From an uncultured Oscillospiraceae bacterium (GTDB lineage: Bacteria; Bacillota; Clostridia; Oscillospirales; Oscillospiraceae), in assembly GCA_944387065.1 (NCBI GenBank), contig CALXDM010000002.1, positions 124,001 to 188,000 of the forward strand: a stretch of 64,000 nt of DNA, in the 5' to 3' direction. Shown piece after piece: positions 8,320 through 17,318 of this stretch. A program made the position numbers and the translations under genes. Under the pieces are notes generated by a model that worked only from the letters and a program-made list of their open reading frames with translations, was not told the DNA's origin and did no database searches. Position 1 is the first letter of the stretch, and every line of letters starts with the position of its first letter.

Positions 8320-9021
8320 ATGGCCCATGTGCGGAAGAAGAGTGTGCTGCCCATTTATCTGATCGGCGTGGTCTGGCTGGCCTGGGCCGTCTTTGGCTCC
8401 CTGTCCCGGCCCGTGGATTACCTGCTGGCCGCCCTGGTCTCCGCCGCGGCCTACTTCCTGGGCAAGATGATCTTCCCCGACCGGGGCTATGACCTGCCCG
8501 GCTCGGAGCCGGATGCCCCCCAGGAAACGTCGGATGCGCCCCGGCAGCAGGCCCCCGCCCAGCCCACGTCCACCGGCAACCCGGAGATCGACCAGCTCGT
8601 CGCCGAGCGGGACCGGGCCTTGAGCGAGATGCGCAGGCTCAACGACACCATCGAGGATCCCCTCATCTCCGACCAGATCGACCACCTGGAGTTGGTAACG
8701 GAGAAGATCATCGGCGCGGTGGTGGAAAAGCCGGCCAAGCTGCCCCAACTGCGGCGGTTCCTCCACTACTACCTGCCCACTACCCTGAAGCTGCTCAACG
8801 CCTACGACCGGATGGACGCCGCCGGGGTGTCGGGAACCAACATCGACGGGGCCAAGGGCAAGATCGAGCAGATCATGGGCGCCATCTGCCAGGCCTTTGA
8901 CAAGCAGCTGGACGCGCTGTACGGCGCGGAGGCGCTGGACATCTCCACCGACATTGCCGTGCTGGAAAACCTGCTGGCCCAGGAGGGGCTGGCAGGGCCC
9001 ACTCTGCCTCCCCAGGAATGA
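8320..9021 (+). CDS. XpaC-like protein (5-bromo-4-chloroindolyl phosphate hydrolysis family)
   Basis: 233 aa. Two hydrophobic segments near the N-terminus (LPIYLIGVVWLAWAVFG and YLLAALVSAAAYFLGKMIF) are followed by a Pro/Gln-rich linker and a helical cytoplasmic domain from about residue 85, including FLHYYLPTTLKLLNAYDRM, the hallmark of this family. XpaC is usually encoded next to TelA, as here (53 bp apart). Its molecular role is not settled. The start MAHVRKKS follows a G-rich ribosome site; the frame is open far upstream but only as an antisense shadow of ilvA. Confidence 0.8.
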   Translation: MAHVRKKSVLPIYLIGVVWLAWAVFGSLSRPVDYLLAALVSAAAYFLGKMIFPDRGYDLPGSEPDAPQETSDAPRQQAPAQPTSTGNPEIDQLVAERDRALSEMRRLNDTIEDPLISDQIDHLELVTEKIIGAVVEKPAKLPQLRRFLHYYLPTTLKLLNAYDRMDAAGVSGTNIDGAKGKIEQIMGAICQAFDKQLDALYGAEALDISTDIAVLENLLAQEGLAGPTLPPQE

Positions 9022-9074
9022 GCCCTTCCAGGCCGGCACACCCCACCACCCAGATACGAACAGGAGGACCTATC

Positions 9075-10256
9075 ATGGATGAAAAGACGGATCTGACCCC
9101 GGAGCTGACCCTGACTCCCGATCTGGGCGCCGCCGCCCAAGCCCAGGCCACCGCTCCCGAGGCGCCCGCACCGTCCACCCAGCCCGGGCCGGCCGCCGAT
9201 CCCGCCCGGGACACCGTGGCCGCGCAGCTGGACGAGAGCCAGCTGAGCGAGGCCGAGCGGAAGATGGTGGACGAGTTTGCCCAGAAGATCGACATCACCG
9301 ACTCCACCGTCGTGCTCCAGTACGGCGCGGCCGCCCAGAAGAACATCGCCACCTTCTCGGAAAACGCGCTGAACAATGTGCGCACCAAGGACCTGGGGGA
9401 GGTGGGCCAGGCCCTGTCCTCCCTGGTGGTGGAGCTGAAGACCTTCGGCCAGGAGGAGCGGGGGGGCATCTTCGGATTCTTCCAGCGCAAGAAGAACGAG
9501 GCCATGGCCCTGAAGGCCAGCTATGACAAGGCCGAGGTCAATGTGGATAAGATCGCCGCCATCCTGGAAAACCACCAGGTGACCCTGATGAAGGACATCG
9601 CCATGCTGGACCAGATGTACGATCTGAACACCAAGTACTTCAAGGAGCTGACCATGTATATCCTGGCCGGGCGCAAGGCGCTGGACAGGGCCCGCAGCGA
9701 GACGCTGGAGCAGTTGCGCCAGAAGGCTGCCCAGACCAACGCCCAAGAGGACGCCCAGGCCTATAACGACTACGCCAACCTGTGCAACCGCTTTGAGAAG
9801 AAGCTCCACGACCTGGAGCTGACCCGGATGATCTCCATCCAGATGGGGCCCCAGACCCGGATGATCCAGAACAACGACACCCTTATGCTGGAGAAGATCC
9901 AGTCCTCCCTGGTCAACACCATCCCCCTGTGGAAGAGCCAGATGGTGTTGGCCCTCGGTTTGGAGCACTCCCGCCAGGCCACCGCCGCCCAGTCGGCGGT
10001 CACCGATATGACCAACCAGCTGCTGCAAAAGAACGCGGATATGCTCAAGATGGGCACCTTGGAGACCGCTAAGGAGGCCGAGCGGGCCGTGGTGGACATC
10101 CAGACCCTCCAGCACACCAATCAGCAGCTCATCTCCACCCTGGACGAGGTCATGCAGATCCAGCAGGACGGCGCGCAAAAGCGCAAGGAGGCCGAGCTAG
10201 AGCTGGGGCGGATCGAGGGTGAGCTGAAGCAGAAACTGCTGGAGCTGCGGGGCTGA
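9075..10256 (+). CDS. TelA-like toxic anion resistance protein
   Basis: 393 aa, cytoplasmic, mostly long alpha helices. The first 60 residues are a low-complexity Pro/Ala region, then the conserved TelA core: TVVLQYGAAAQKNIATFSENAL, KIAAILENHQVTLMKDIAMLDQMYDLN and NTIPLWKSQMVLALGLEHSRQAT. TelA/KlaA relatives are linked to tellurite, nisin and envelope stress tolerance. The start follows AGGAGGACC. Together with XpaC and the TPM protein it forms one probable operon. Confidence 0.85.
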   Translation: MDEKTDLTPELTLTPDLGAAAQAQATAPEAPAPSTQPGPAADPARDTVAAQLDESQLSEAERKMVDEFAQKIDITDSTVVLQYGAAAQKNIATFSENALNNVRTKDLGEVGQALSSLVVELKTFGQEERGGIFGFFQRKKNEAMALKASYDKAEVNVDKIAAILENHQVTLMKDIAMLDQMYDLNTKYFKELTMYILAGRKALDRARSETLEQLRQKAAQTNAQEDAQAYNDYANLCNRFEKKLHDLELTRMISIQMGPQTRMIQNNDTLMLEKIQSSLVNTIPLWKSQMVLALGLEHSRQATAAQSAVTDMTNQLLQKNADMLKMGTLETAKEAERAVVDIQTLQHTNQQLISTLDEVMQIQQDGAQKRKEAELELGRIEGELKQKLLELRG

Positions 10257-10283
10257 TCCCGCTGCGTGGGAAAGGAGCCGCCT

Positions 10284-10808
10284 ATGCGCTTTTTCAGAAA
10301 GCAGGGTGTGGCCTGGATCATGACCATCCTGATGGTCCTGTTTGCCATTGGTTTTGGCCTGGCCAAGGCCCGTGTCTCCCCCAGCGGGCAGCAACCCGGG
10401 CAGGCGGGCAGCTACTCTTATTATGTCTACGACGACGCCGGTGTGCTGGACGCGGGAACGGAGGAGTCCTTGCGGGCGCGCAACCGCCAGCTTGATGCCC
10501 GCATGGGAGTGGTCATCGCCTGCGTCACCACCAACTATGGCCGGGACGACCTAGGTTCCTTTGCCATGGACTATGCCCAGGACATCGGCCTGGGCTCCCA
10601 CGATTTCATCGTGGTACTGGACATCTCCGGAGAAAACTACTGGCTGATTCAGGGCAGCGGCCTGGTGGGGCTGTTCTCCGATGACGACTGCCAGTCCTAT
10701 GCCTGGGACTACATGGAGGAGCCCTTTGCCCAGGGCGATTACGACGCCGCCCTGCTCAACCTCACCCAGGCCCTGGCCGGCTGGTACGCTGATCACGACC
10801 TGAATTGA
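10284..10808 (+). CDS. Membrane-anchored TPM-domain protein
   Basis: 174 aa. An N-terminal hydrophobic segment (VAWIMTILMVLFAIGFGL, residues 7-25) is a signal anchor, followed by an extracytoplasmic TPM_phosphatase-like domain: YVYDDAGVLDAGTEESLRARNRQL, then MGVVIACVTTNYG and DFIVVLDISGENYWLIQGSGL. TPM domains are found in proteins tied to photosystem repair or envelope quality control; catalysis is unproven. The start MRFFRKQ follows AAAGGAG. It lies between telA and a glycine-rich membrane protein. Confidence 0.72.
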   Translation: MRFFRKQGVAWIMTILMVLFAIGFGLAKARVSPSGQQPGQAGSYSYYVYDDAGVLDAGTEESLRARNRQLDARMGVVIACVTTNYGRDDLGSFAMDYAQDIGLGSHDFIVVLDISGENYWLIQGSGLVGLFSDDDCQSYAWDYMEEPFAQGDYDAALLNLTQALAGWYADHDLN

Positions 10809-10831
10809 CACGCCCAGATAAGGAGAATGCT

Positions 10832-11233
10832 ATGGAACTGCTGATCGGGATCATTGTCCTGGTGATCGTGGTGCTGGCGCTGATGGAGGGCGCCCACCGC
10901 CGCCGCTACCACAGCGGCTACTACGGGCCCAACTATATCTATCGACCCTTCTTTATCTTCCGGCCCCGTCCTCCCCGTCCCCCACGACCCCACGGCCGGC
11001 CCTTCGGAGGCCCCCGTCCCGGACCTGGGCCTCGCCCCGGTCCTCGCCCCGGCCCCAGGCCGGGCGGGTTTGGCGGCGGGCGTCCCTTTGGCGGGGGCGG
11101 CCGGCCCGGCGGGTTCGGTGGCGGGCGCTCCTTTGGGGGCGGCGGTCGCCGGGGCGGCTTTGGCGGGGGCCGGTCCTTCGGCGGGGGCGGCCGAGGCGGC
11201 TTTGGCGGCGGTAGGGGCGGCGGGCGGCGGTAA
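10832..11233 (+). CDS. Short membrane protein with Arg/Pro and Gly/Phe/Arg-rich tail
   Basis: 133 aa. Residues 1-16 are a membrane segment (MELLIGIIVLVIVVLAL), then HRRRYHSGYYGPNYIYRPFF, a block of RPRPPRPP, and about 80 residues built of imperfect repeats of GGFGGGRSFGGGGR. The tail is strongly basic and probably disordered; it could bind nucleic acid, wall polymer or membrane surface. AAGGAG precedes the start, 23 bp after the TPM gene. It follows TPM-domain genes in an operon-like order. Function unknown. Confidence 0.65.
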   Translation: MELLIGIIVLVIVVLALMEGAHRRRYHSGYYGPNYIYRPFFIFRPRPPRPPRPHGRPFGGPRPGPGPRPGPRPGPRPGGFGGGRPFGGGGRPGGFGGGRSFGGGGRRGGFGGGRSFGGGGRGGFGGGRGGGRR

Positions 11234-11350
11234 GTTTCCCTTGCGCCGGTCCCCTCTCCCAGCCTGATGGGGCGCTTTCTCCCTCAACTTCTGCCCCCCT
11301 TTGGGGCTGGGAAACATGAAACGTTCTGCACCTGAACGCAAAAAAGCTGC

Positions 11351-11382
11351 GGAGCCGCTCTCCCCATTAGGAGAGCGGCTCC
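11351..11382. terminator. Bidirectional terminator
   Basis: 13-bp perfect stem (11351-11363 and 11370-11382), with A5 before and T5 after. It serves the xpaC-telA operon; the stop codon of the opposing TtcA-like gene lies inside the hairpin loop. Confidence 0.85.
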
Positions 11383-12164
11383 GTTTTTGATGTCTCCTTC
11401 CCTGTCCGGCTTCCTTTCCCCTCCTCCTCACTGAGGGGGCGGCGGCGGTGCGTCCGGGGAGCCCAAGCGGGCAAAGGCAGACGCTGCATCCCCCCAAACA
11501 CCGCGTCCTTCAGCCTGGGGTAGGTCTTGGACAGCTGGGCCACCAGCTCCTTCACCTCCTGCCGTCGGGTGCTGCCGTCGGCGGGGCATGGGTTGTGGAC
11601 GATGGGCAGGGCGTGTCGCCGGGCTGCATTGCGGATCATCCCCTCCCCACAGTACAGCAGGGGCCGGATCTGGATGACGCCCGTCCGATCCAGGTCAGTC
11701 ACCGGCTGGAAGCAGGACAGGCGTCCCTCATAGAACAGGGAGAGGAAAAAGGTCTCCACCGCATCGTCGAAGTGATGGCCCAGGGCGATCTTATTCAGCC
11801 CCAACTCCCCCATGGCGTTGTGGATGGCCCCCCGGCGCATCTTGGCGCACAGGGAGCAGGGGTTCTTCTCCTTCCGAACCTCGAAGAGAATGGGGAAGAT
11901 CTCCGTCTGAACCAGGTGATAGGGCACCTCCAGCTCCCAGCACAGCTGGGCCACTGGGGCAAAGTCCATCTCAGGCGCGCCGGGATGGACGGTGATGGCG
12001 TGCAGCTCGAAGGGCAGCGGGTAAAACCGGCGCAGCTTGGCCAGGGCACACAGCAGGGTGAGGGAATCCTTCCCCCCGGACACCCCCACGGCGATCCGAT
12101 CCCCAGCCTGAATCATCTCATAGTCCTCCACACATCGGCGCAGACGGGACAGAATCGCTTCCAT
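11367..12164 (-). CDS. TtcA/TilS-family tRNA 2-thiolation ATPase
   Basis: 265 aa. The N-terminal PP-loop is AVGVSGGKDSLTLLCAL, which adenylates the target base. CSLCAKMRRGAIHNAM supplies the paired Cys of the TtcA group, and LGHHFDDAVETFFLSLFYEGRL follows, so it is closer to TtcA (2-thiocytidine in tRNA) than to TilS. TtcA uses a 4Fe-4S cluster. The start MEAILSRLRR follows GGGAGG. The last 30 residues are low-complexity and basic. The exact tRNA position is not proven. Confidence 0.82.
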   Translation of the reverse strand: MEAILSRLRRCVEDYEMIQAGDRIAVGVSGGKDSLTLLCALAKLRRFYPLPFELHAITVHPGAPEMDFAPVAQLCWELEVPYHLVQTEIFPILFEVRKEKNPCSLCAKMRRGAIHNAMGELGLNKIALGHHFDDAVETFFLSLFYEGRLSCFQPVTDLDRTGVIQIRPLLYCGEGMIRNAARRHALPIVHNPCPADGSTRRQEVKELVAQLSKTYPRLKDAVFGGMQRLPLPAWAPRTHRRRPLSEEEGKGSRTGKETSKTEPLS

Positions 12165-12273
12165 GGGCAGCCCTCCCAAGTAAAAATCAAAATGAGTATT
12201 CAAGCAATTACACGAGATAACCAGGGTATTTTGAAGCATATTTCAGAACAGCGCAAAAAAGCTGCTTTGACGG

Positions 12274-12302
12274 TTGACAGGGTGGAACGATGGCATTATA
12301 AT
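12274..12302 (+). promoter_or_regulatory. Consensus sigma-A promoter for rplM-rpsI
   Basis: TTGACA at 12274-12279, exactly 17 bp, TATAAT at 12297-12302. Both hexamers match the consensus fully. Confidence 0.92.
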
Positions 12303-12308
12303 ACAAGA

Positions 12309-12384
12309 CGCTTCGTTTTGTAAAGCAGGGCCCTGCCCCCTGCCGATTCGGAACCCATCACATCAATCAATGGAGGAACCCATT
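12309..12384 (+). promoter_or_regulatory. 5' leader of rplM, possible L13 autoregulatory site
   Basis: A leader of about 75 nt containing GCAGGGCCCTGCCCCCTGC, which can form a small hairpin. Firmicutes often carry an L13 leader here, but I cannot match its consensus by eye. Confidence 0.3.
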
Positions 12385-12816
12385 ATGTCTACCTTTATGG
12401 CAAACAAGGGCAACATCCAGCGCAAATGGTATGTGCTGGACGCTGCCGGCAAGCCGCTGGGCAAGACTGCCGCCACCGCTGCGGTGCTGCTGCGGGGTAA
12501 GCACAAACCCGAGTATACCCCCCATGCCGACTGCGGCGATTTCGTGATCGTCATCAACGCGGACAAGGCGGTGCTGACCGGCAAGAAACTGGATCAGAAG
12601 TACTACCGCACCCACTCCGGCTGGGTGGGCGGGCTGAAGGAGACCAAGTACCGCACGCTGATGCTCACCAAGCCCGAGCTGGCCATGAAGGTGGCCGTGC
12701 GGGGCATGATGCCCCGCAACATCATCACCAAGGATTCCCTCACCCGCCTGAAGGTCTACCGCGGCGGCGAGCACAAGCACGCCGCCCAGAAGCCCGAGGC
12801 CTGGAGCGCGGAATAA
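12385..12816 (+). CDS. rplM: 50S ribosomal protein L13
   Basis: 143 aa, normal length. Residues 10-30 read [35 protein letters not shown] and [28 protein letters not shown] are family signatures. L13 is an early-assembling 23S rRNA-binding protein. The start MSTFMANKG follows TGGAGGAA. It has a consensus promoter and is followed 14 bp later by rpsI, the usual pair. Confidence 0.98.
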   Translation: MSTFMANKGNIQRKWYVLDAAGKPLGKTAATAAVLLRGKHKPEYTPHADCGDFVIVINADKAVLTGKKLDQKYYRTHSGWVGGLKETKYRTLMLTKPELAMKVAVRGMMPRNIITKDSLTRLKVYRGGEHKHAAQKPEAWSAE

Positions 12817-12830
12817 GGAGGTAAGCGACC

Positions 12831-13235
12831 ATGTATAAGAGCAAGAGGCCCTATCACTATGGCACCGGCCGTCGGAAGTCCTCCGTGGCCCGGGTGCATC
12901 TGATCCCCAACGGCACCGGCGCCATCACCATCAATGGCCGGGACATCGAGGAGTACTTCGGCCTGGAGACCTTGAAGATGGTGGTGCGCCAGCCGCTGAA
13001 CACCACCAGCACCCTCGGCCGAGTGGACGTGGAGGCCACCGTAGCCGGCGGCGGCGTCACCGGCCAGGCCGGCGCGCTGCGCCACGGCATCGCCCGGGCT
13101 CTCCTGGAGATGGACCCTGAGTTTCGCGCCGCGCTGAAGTCCGCCGGCTTCCTCACCCGCGATCCTCGCATGAAAGAACGTAAGAAGTATGGCCTCAAGG
13201 CCGCCCGTCGCGCACCCCAGTTCAGCAAGCGCTAA
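12831..13235 (+). CDS. rpsI: 30S ribosomal protein S9
   Basis: 134 aa. [20 protein letters not shown] near the N-terminus and the extreme C-terminus RRAPQFSKR, which reaches the ribosomal P-site tRNA, are diagnostic. [20 protein letters not shown] is the conserved middle. AAGGAGG lies before the ATG. Co-transcribed with rplM. Confidence 0.98.
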   Translation: MYKSKRPYHYGTGRRKSSVARVHLIPNGTGAITINGRDIEEYFGLETLKMVVRQPLNTTSTLGRVDVEATVAGGGVTGQAGALRHGIARALLEMDPEFRAALKSAGFLTRDPRMKERKKYGLKAARRAPQFSKR

Positions 13236-13246
13236 CCCGATTGATC

Positions 13247-13280
13247 CACCCCCCCGGAACCATGTGGTTCCGGGGGGGTG
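13247..13280 (+). terminator. Terminator of rplM-rpsI
   Basis: 16-bp perfect stem (13247-13262 and 13265-13280) just past rpsI. There is little T-run after it. Confidence 0.75.
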
Positions 13281-13386
13281 CTTACCCTCTCAAGGGGTAA
13301 AAGGAGACGGCCAGCGCCATTCCCCAGGAATGACGCACATGGCTGGGCGGCAGGCCGTCCCCGCACCAACGAAAGGAGCCGTTGAT

Positions 13387-14217
13387 ATGAAAAACGTCAT
13401 GATCTTGACCGGAGCCGGCCAGATCGGAATGGCCATTGCCCGCCGGATGGGCCACGGCATGAAGATCGTCATCGGGGACAAAAATCCGGCCAACGCTCAG
13501 GCCATCGCCCGGACGATGCATGAGGCGGGCTTTGACGCGCTGGCCCTGGAAATGGATCTGGCCAGCCGGGCTTCCATCCAGGCCCTGCTGGCCCAGGCCA
13601 GGGAATACGGCCCGGTCACCATGCTGGTCAACGCCGCCGGCGTCTCCCCCAGCCAGGCCCCCGTGGAAACCATCCTGCAGGTGGACCTGTACGGCACCGC
13701 CGCTCTGCTGGAGGAGGTGGGTCAGATCATCGCCCCCGGCGGCGTTGGGGTGACCATCTCCAGCCAGTCCGGCCATCGCCTGCCCGCCCTCACCCCCCAG
13801 GAGGACGCCCTGCTGGCCTGCACCCCGGCCGAGCAGCTGCTGGATCTCCCCCTCCTCCAGCCCGGGCGCATCCGCGACACCCTGCACGCCTATCAGCTGG
13901 CCAAGCGCTGCAATGAGAAGCGGGTGATGGCCGAGGCGGTGAAATGGGGGCGACGGGGCGCCCGCATCAACTCCATCTCACCGGGCATCATCGTCACCCC
14001 CCTTGCCCTAGACGAGTTCAACGGCCCCCGGGGGGACTTCTACAAGAAGATGTTTGCCCAATCCCCCGCCGGCCGGCCGGGCACCGCCGATGAGGTGGCC
14101 AACGTGGCCGAACTGCTGATGAGCCAGAAGGGCGCGTTCATCACCGGGGCAGACTTCCTCATCGACGGCGGCGCCACCGCCTCCTACTTCTACGGCCCCC
14201 TCAAGCCTGAGGCATAA
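13387..14217 (+). CDS. Short-chain dehydrogenase/reductase
   Basis: 276 aa Rossmann enzyme. The cofactor motif is LTGAGQIGMAIARRMG, then NAAGVS, and the catalytic pair YQLAK (Tyr-x3-Lys) near residue 165, ending INSISPGIIVTPLAL and LIDGGATASY. The insertion LTPQEDALLACTPAEQLLDLPLL before the active site is longer than in classical SDRs. Substrate unknown. AAGGAG precedes the ATG. A cupin and an aldo-keto reductase gene follow, so a small carbonyl-metabolism group is likely, though those two have their own promoter. Confidence 0.87.
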   Translation: MKNVMILTGAGQIGMAIARRMGHGMKIVIGDKNPANAQAIARTMHEAGFDALALEMDLASRASIQALLAQAREYGPVTMLVNAAGVSPSQAPVETILQVDLYGTAALLEEVGQIIAPGGVGVTISSQSGHRLPALTPQEDALLACTPAEQLLDLPLLQPGRIRDTLHAYQLAKRCNEKRVMAEAVKWGRRGARINSISPGIIVTPLALDEFNGPRGDFYKKMFAQSPAGRPGTADEVANVAELLMSQKGAFITGADFLIDGGATASYFYGPLKPEA

Positions 14218-14295
14218 TCCCCAGGTGGAGCGGCTGTCCCATTGATGGGGCTCTCCCATGCGTAAAACACATGGAATGGTATGAAAAGAAGGTAT

Positions 14296-14325
14296 TTGAC
14301 ATGGAGGGCAGATCCGCTCTATCAT
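14296..14325 (+). promoter_or_regulatory. Sigma-A-type promoter for cupin and reductase
   Basis: TTGACA at 14296-14301, an 18-bp spacer and TATCAT at 14320-14325, 100 bp before the cupin start. Confidence 0.65.
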
Positions 14326-14426
14326 ACAGACAGAGCCCTGCCTCCCCGCCGTAAAAACCGTGGCGGAAAGGCCCGCTGTTCCATCCCACCAGCCTGCCCG
14401 CCATCATCACAGAAGGAGTGTGTTCC

Positions 14427-14864
14427 ATGCGCATCCATGACCAAGCCGCCTTCCAGCAGCAAAACCACTTTGGCCTGGGCCAGCCCAACACCGCCTATGC
14501 CCAGTATTTCATCGGCAACTCCTACCTCAATCCGCTGACCCAACCGGGTCAGTGCCCGGTATTCCTGGCCAACGTCACCTTTGAGCCGGGCTGCCGCAAC
14601 AACTGGCACATCCACCGCGCTCGTCAGGGGGGCGGCCAGGTCCTCCTGTGCACTGCCGGGGAGGGTTGGTACCAGGAAGAGGGCAAGCCCGCCGTCAGTC
14701 TCACCCCGGGCACCGTGATCACCATCCCAGCCAACGTCAAGCATTGGCACGGGGCCAAGAAGGATAGCTGGTTCTCCCACATCGCCCTGGAGGTGCCTGG
14801 AGAGGAGACTGCCAGCGAGTGGCTGGAGCCGGTGGATGACGCCGCCTACGCCGCCCTGGAGTAA
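14427..14864 (+). CDS. Cupin-domain protein
   Basis: 145 aa, single beta-barrel. The metal-binding first motif is NNWHIHRARQGGGQVLLCTAGEGWYQEEG, with two His; the second is PGTVITIPANVKHWHG, giving another His. Relatives are small oxidoreductase- or isomerase-like cupins, often encoded with SDR and AKR enzymes. The start MRIHDQ follows AAGGAG; a GTG three codons earlier is less likely. The reductase gene begins 11 bp after its stop. Confidence 0.82.
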   Translation: MRIHDQAAFQQQNHFGLGQPNTAYAQYFIGNSYLNPLTQPGQCPVFLANVTFEPGCRNNWHIHRARQGGGQVLLCTAGEGWYQEEGKPAVSLTPGTVITIPANVKHWHGAKKDSWFSHIALEVPGEETASEWLEPVDDAAYAALE

Positions 14865-14875
14865 AAGGAGGCATC

Positions 14876-15923
14876 ATGCAGTACGCCGTATTGGGCACGT
14901 CTGATTTGAAAGTCTCCCGCATCTGCATGGGCTGCATGGGTTTTGGGGACGCCGGAAACGGCCAGCACAGCTGGACGCTGGACGAGGAACACTCCCGCCA
15001 GGTCATCCGGCGGGGGCTGGAGCTGGGGGTCAACTTTTTTTGACACCGCCATCGGCTACCAGAGCGGCACCAGCGAGCAGTTTTTGGGCCGGGCCATCCG
15101 TGACTTTGCCCAGCGGGACCAGGTGGTGGTGGCCACCAAGTTCCTGCCCCGCACCCCAGAGGAGATCGCCCGAGGCATCTCCGGCCAGCAGCACATCCAG
15201 CAGATGCTGGACACCAGCCTGAAAAACCTGGGGATGGACTATGTAGATCTCTACCTCTACCATATGTGGGACTACCAGACCCCCCTGTACGACATCCTGG
15301 AGGGACTGAACCGGGTCGTCCGGGCGGGCAAGGCCCGGTATGTGGGCATCTCCAACTGCTTTGCCTACCAGCTGGCCAAGGCCAATGCCCTGGCCGAGCG
15401 GGAGGGCTTCCCCAAGTTTATCAGCGTCCAGGGGCACTACAACCTGATCTTCCGGGAGGAGGAGCGGGAGATGGCCAAGCTGTGCGCCGAGGATCGCATC
15501 GCCATGACCCCGTACAGCGCCCTGGCGGGCGGACGGCTGGCCAAGCGGCCGGGGGAGCGCTCCAAGCGCCTGGAGGAGGACCACTACGCCAAGCTGAAGT
15601 ACGACGCCACCGCCCAGCAGGACAGTGTGATCATCCAGCGGGTGGCGGAGCTGGCTGACCGGCGGGGGGTGTCCATGACGGAGATCGCCCTGGCCTGGCT
15701 GCTGGGCAAGGTGACCGCGCCCGTGGTAGGGGCCACCAAGCCCAGCCATATTGAAGGAGCGACCCGGGCGGCGGATCTGGCCCTGAGCCCTGAGGAAACC
15801 GCCTATCTGGAGCAGGCCTACGTCCCCCATGACCTGGTGGGCGTCATGGCCCAGAACACCCCGGCCAGGGCCGGGCAGGCCCAGGTCTGGTCCACCGGCA
15901 ATCAAGCCATCCAGGGCCAATGA
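14876..15923 (+). pseudogene. Aldo/keto reductase interrupted by a +1 frameshift
   Basis: The N-terminal 55 residues read MQYAVLGTSDLKVSRICMGC through ELGVNFF, then TGA at 15041. The rest continues in another frame as FFDTAIGYQSGTSEQFLG to the end at 15923. One extra T in a run of seven (15035-15041) separates them; with six T the protein would be an intact AKR of about 349 aa. Catalytic Asp and Tyr (FFDTAIGY), Lys (VVATKF) and His (DLYLYHMWDY) are all kept. The gene may be recently broken, misread in the homopolymer, or rescued by slippage. AAAAGGAGG precedes the ATG. Confidence 0.85.
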
Positions 15924-15931
15924 GGGCAGTT

Positions 15932-15965
15932 GCCCCCGACCTTTCCCTTTGGAAAGGTCGGGGGC
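15932..15965. terminator. Bidirectional terminator
   Basis: 15-bp stem (15932-15946 and 15951-15965, loop CTTT) between the convergent reductase and carboxypeptidase genes. Confidence 0.8.
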
Positions 15966-15992
15966 GCTTTGCATCTCTGGGGCAAGGCTGTC

Positions 15993-17141
15993 TCAGGACG
16001 CGCGCAGGAACAGCCCGTCCAGCAACTCCCGGAAGATGGAGCCCACCGTGAGCCGCTCCACAGCAGCGGGGGCCACCAGGTCCACCACATCGGCCTCCAC
16101 CCCATCCACATAGACGGTCATCTGGCCCAGCTTCTGTCCAGCCTCCACCGGGGCCTCCACCTGGTCGGCCAGGGTCACCTCGGTGGTGACCGTCCCGGCG
16201 CCCGCCTTGCCCAGCAGCAGCACGCAGTCCCGAGCCAGCATGGGCTGGACGGTGTCGGCCTGACCCAGCAGCACGGGCACCGGGGGAAGGGCCTGGTCAG
16301 GATAGACGGGGGTGAGGGCGTAGTTGGCAAAGCCGTAGTTGAGCAGGGTGCGGGCACTATCGAACCGGTCGTCGGAGGTGGGCGCGTGCATCACCACGGC
16401 GATCAGCTCCATGCCGTCCCGCTCGGCGGTGGCCGACAGGCAGTACAGGGCGGTGTCGGTGGAACCGGTCTTGAGGCCGGTGGCCCCCTCATAGTAGAAG
16501 ATGAGCCGGTTGGTGTTGGTCAGCTGGAACTGGCCGTCCCGCAGGGAGTCCATCCAAATGGTGGTAAAGGCCCGGATGGCGGGGTGATGGAGGATGAGCT
16601 GCCGGCTCATCAGGGCGATGTCATAGGCGCAGGACACATGGCCCTGGGCAGGCAGGCCGGTGCAGTTGAGAAAGCTGGTATGTTCCATGCCCAGCTCCTG
16701 GGCCCGCTGGTTCATGCGCTGGACAAAGGCATCCTCACTGCCGGCGATGTGCTCGGCCAGGGCCACGGCGCAGTCGTTGGCAGAGGCCACGGCCACCGCC
16801 TTGACCATGTCGGCCACGCTCATCTGCTCGTTCTCCTTTAGCCAGATCTGGGAGCCGCCCATAGAGCAGGCGTGGGCGGAGGCGGTGACCATCTCATCCC
16901 AGCTGAGCGAGCCGGCTTCGATGGCCTCCATGACCAGCAGCAGGGTCATCACCTTGGTCACCGAGGCGGGCTCGTACTGGGTGTGGGCGTCCTGCTCATA
17001 GAGCACGGTGCCGGTGGATTTCTCCATCAGCACGGCGCTGGGGGCGGTGAGGGCCAGGGCGCCTGCGTCCGCCCGGGCGGGCGCGGGGGCCGCGGCCAGG
17101 AAGGCCAGACAGGCCAGGGCCAGGGCGATGGATCGTTTCAT
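15993..17141 (-). CDS. dacF: D-alanyl-D-alanine carboxypeptidase (DacF/DacB type)
   Basis: 382 aa penicillin-binding protein. A signal peptide (SIALALACLAFLAAAPAPARA, residues 3-23) precedes the S11 peptidase domain. The catalytic SxxK is SVTK, the SxN motif is SAN and the third motif is KTG in LKTGSTD. A C-terminal beta domain (residues 270-370) and a weak amphipathic end (FRELLDGLFL) may fasten it to the membrane. It trims the fifth D-Ala of peptidoglycan stems. In Bacillus dacF adjoins spoIIA; here it lies 13 kb from it. The start MKRSIALA follows GAGGAAATGAGG. Confidence 0.88.
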   Translation of the reverse strand: MKRSIALALACLAFLAAAPAPARADAGALALTAPSAVLMEKSTGTVLYEQDAHTQYEPASVTKVMTLLLVMEAIEAGSLSWDEMVTASAHACSMGGSQIWLKENEQMSVADMVKAVAVASANDCAVALAEHIAGSEDAFVQRMNQRAQELGMEHTSFLNCTGLPAQGHVSCAYDIALMSRQLILHHPAIRAFTTIWMDSLRDGQFQLTNTNRLIFYYEGATGLKTGSTDTALYCLSATAERDGMELIAVVMHAPTSDDRFDSARTLLNYGFANYALTPVYPDQALPPVPVLLGQADTVQPMLARDCVLLLGKAGAGTVTTEVTLADQVEAPVEAGQKLGQMTVYVDGVEADVVDLVAPAAVERLTVGSIFRELLDGLFLRAS

Positions 17142-17318
17142 GGCGTGAACCTCATTTCCTCGTGGTTTTGGTTCCATCTTGTGAAAAATTCCCCCATTCT
17201 ATGCGTATCATTTCCTGGCGAGGCTGGGAAAGAATAGAATGCGCCCCGCCGCCGGCGGAGCCAGCTGACTGGAACGGGCGCTGGACAAGCGCCCGGGCGA
17301 GAAGGAGGGAACGGAAGC

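Noticed and set aside
11070..11230. CRISPR-like or tandem repeat array
   Set aside because: The repetition is coding low complexity (Gly/Phe/Arg) within the 10832-11233 gene; there are no spacers.
14876..15923. Programmed frameshift in the reductase
   Set aside because: Seven T is short for efficient slippage, no stimulatory structure was seen, and such control is unknown in this enzyme family. Recent mutation or read error is simpler.
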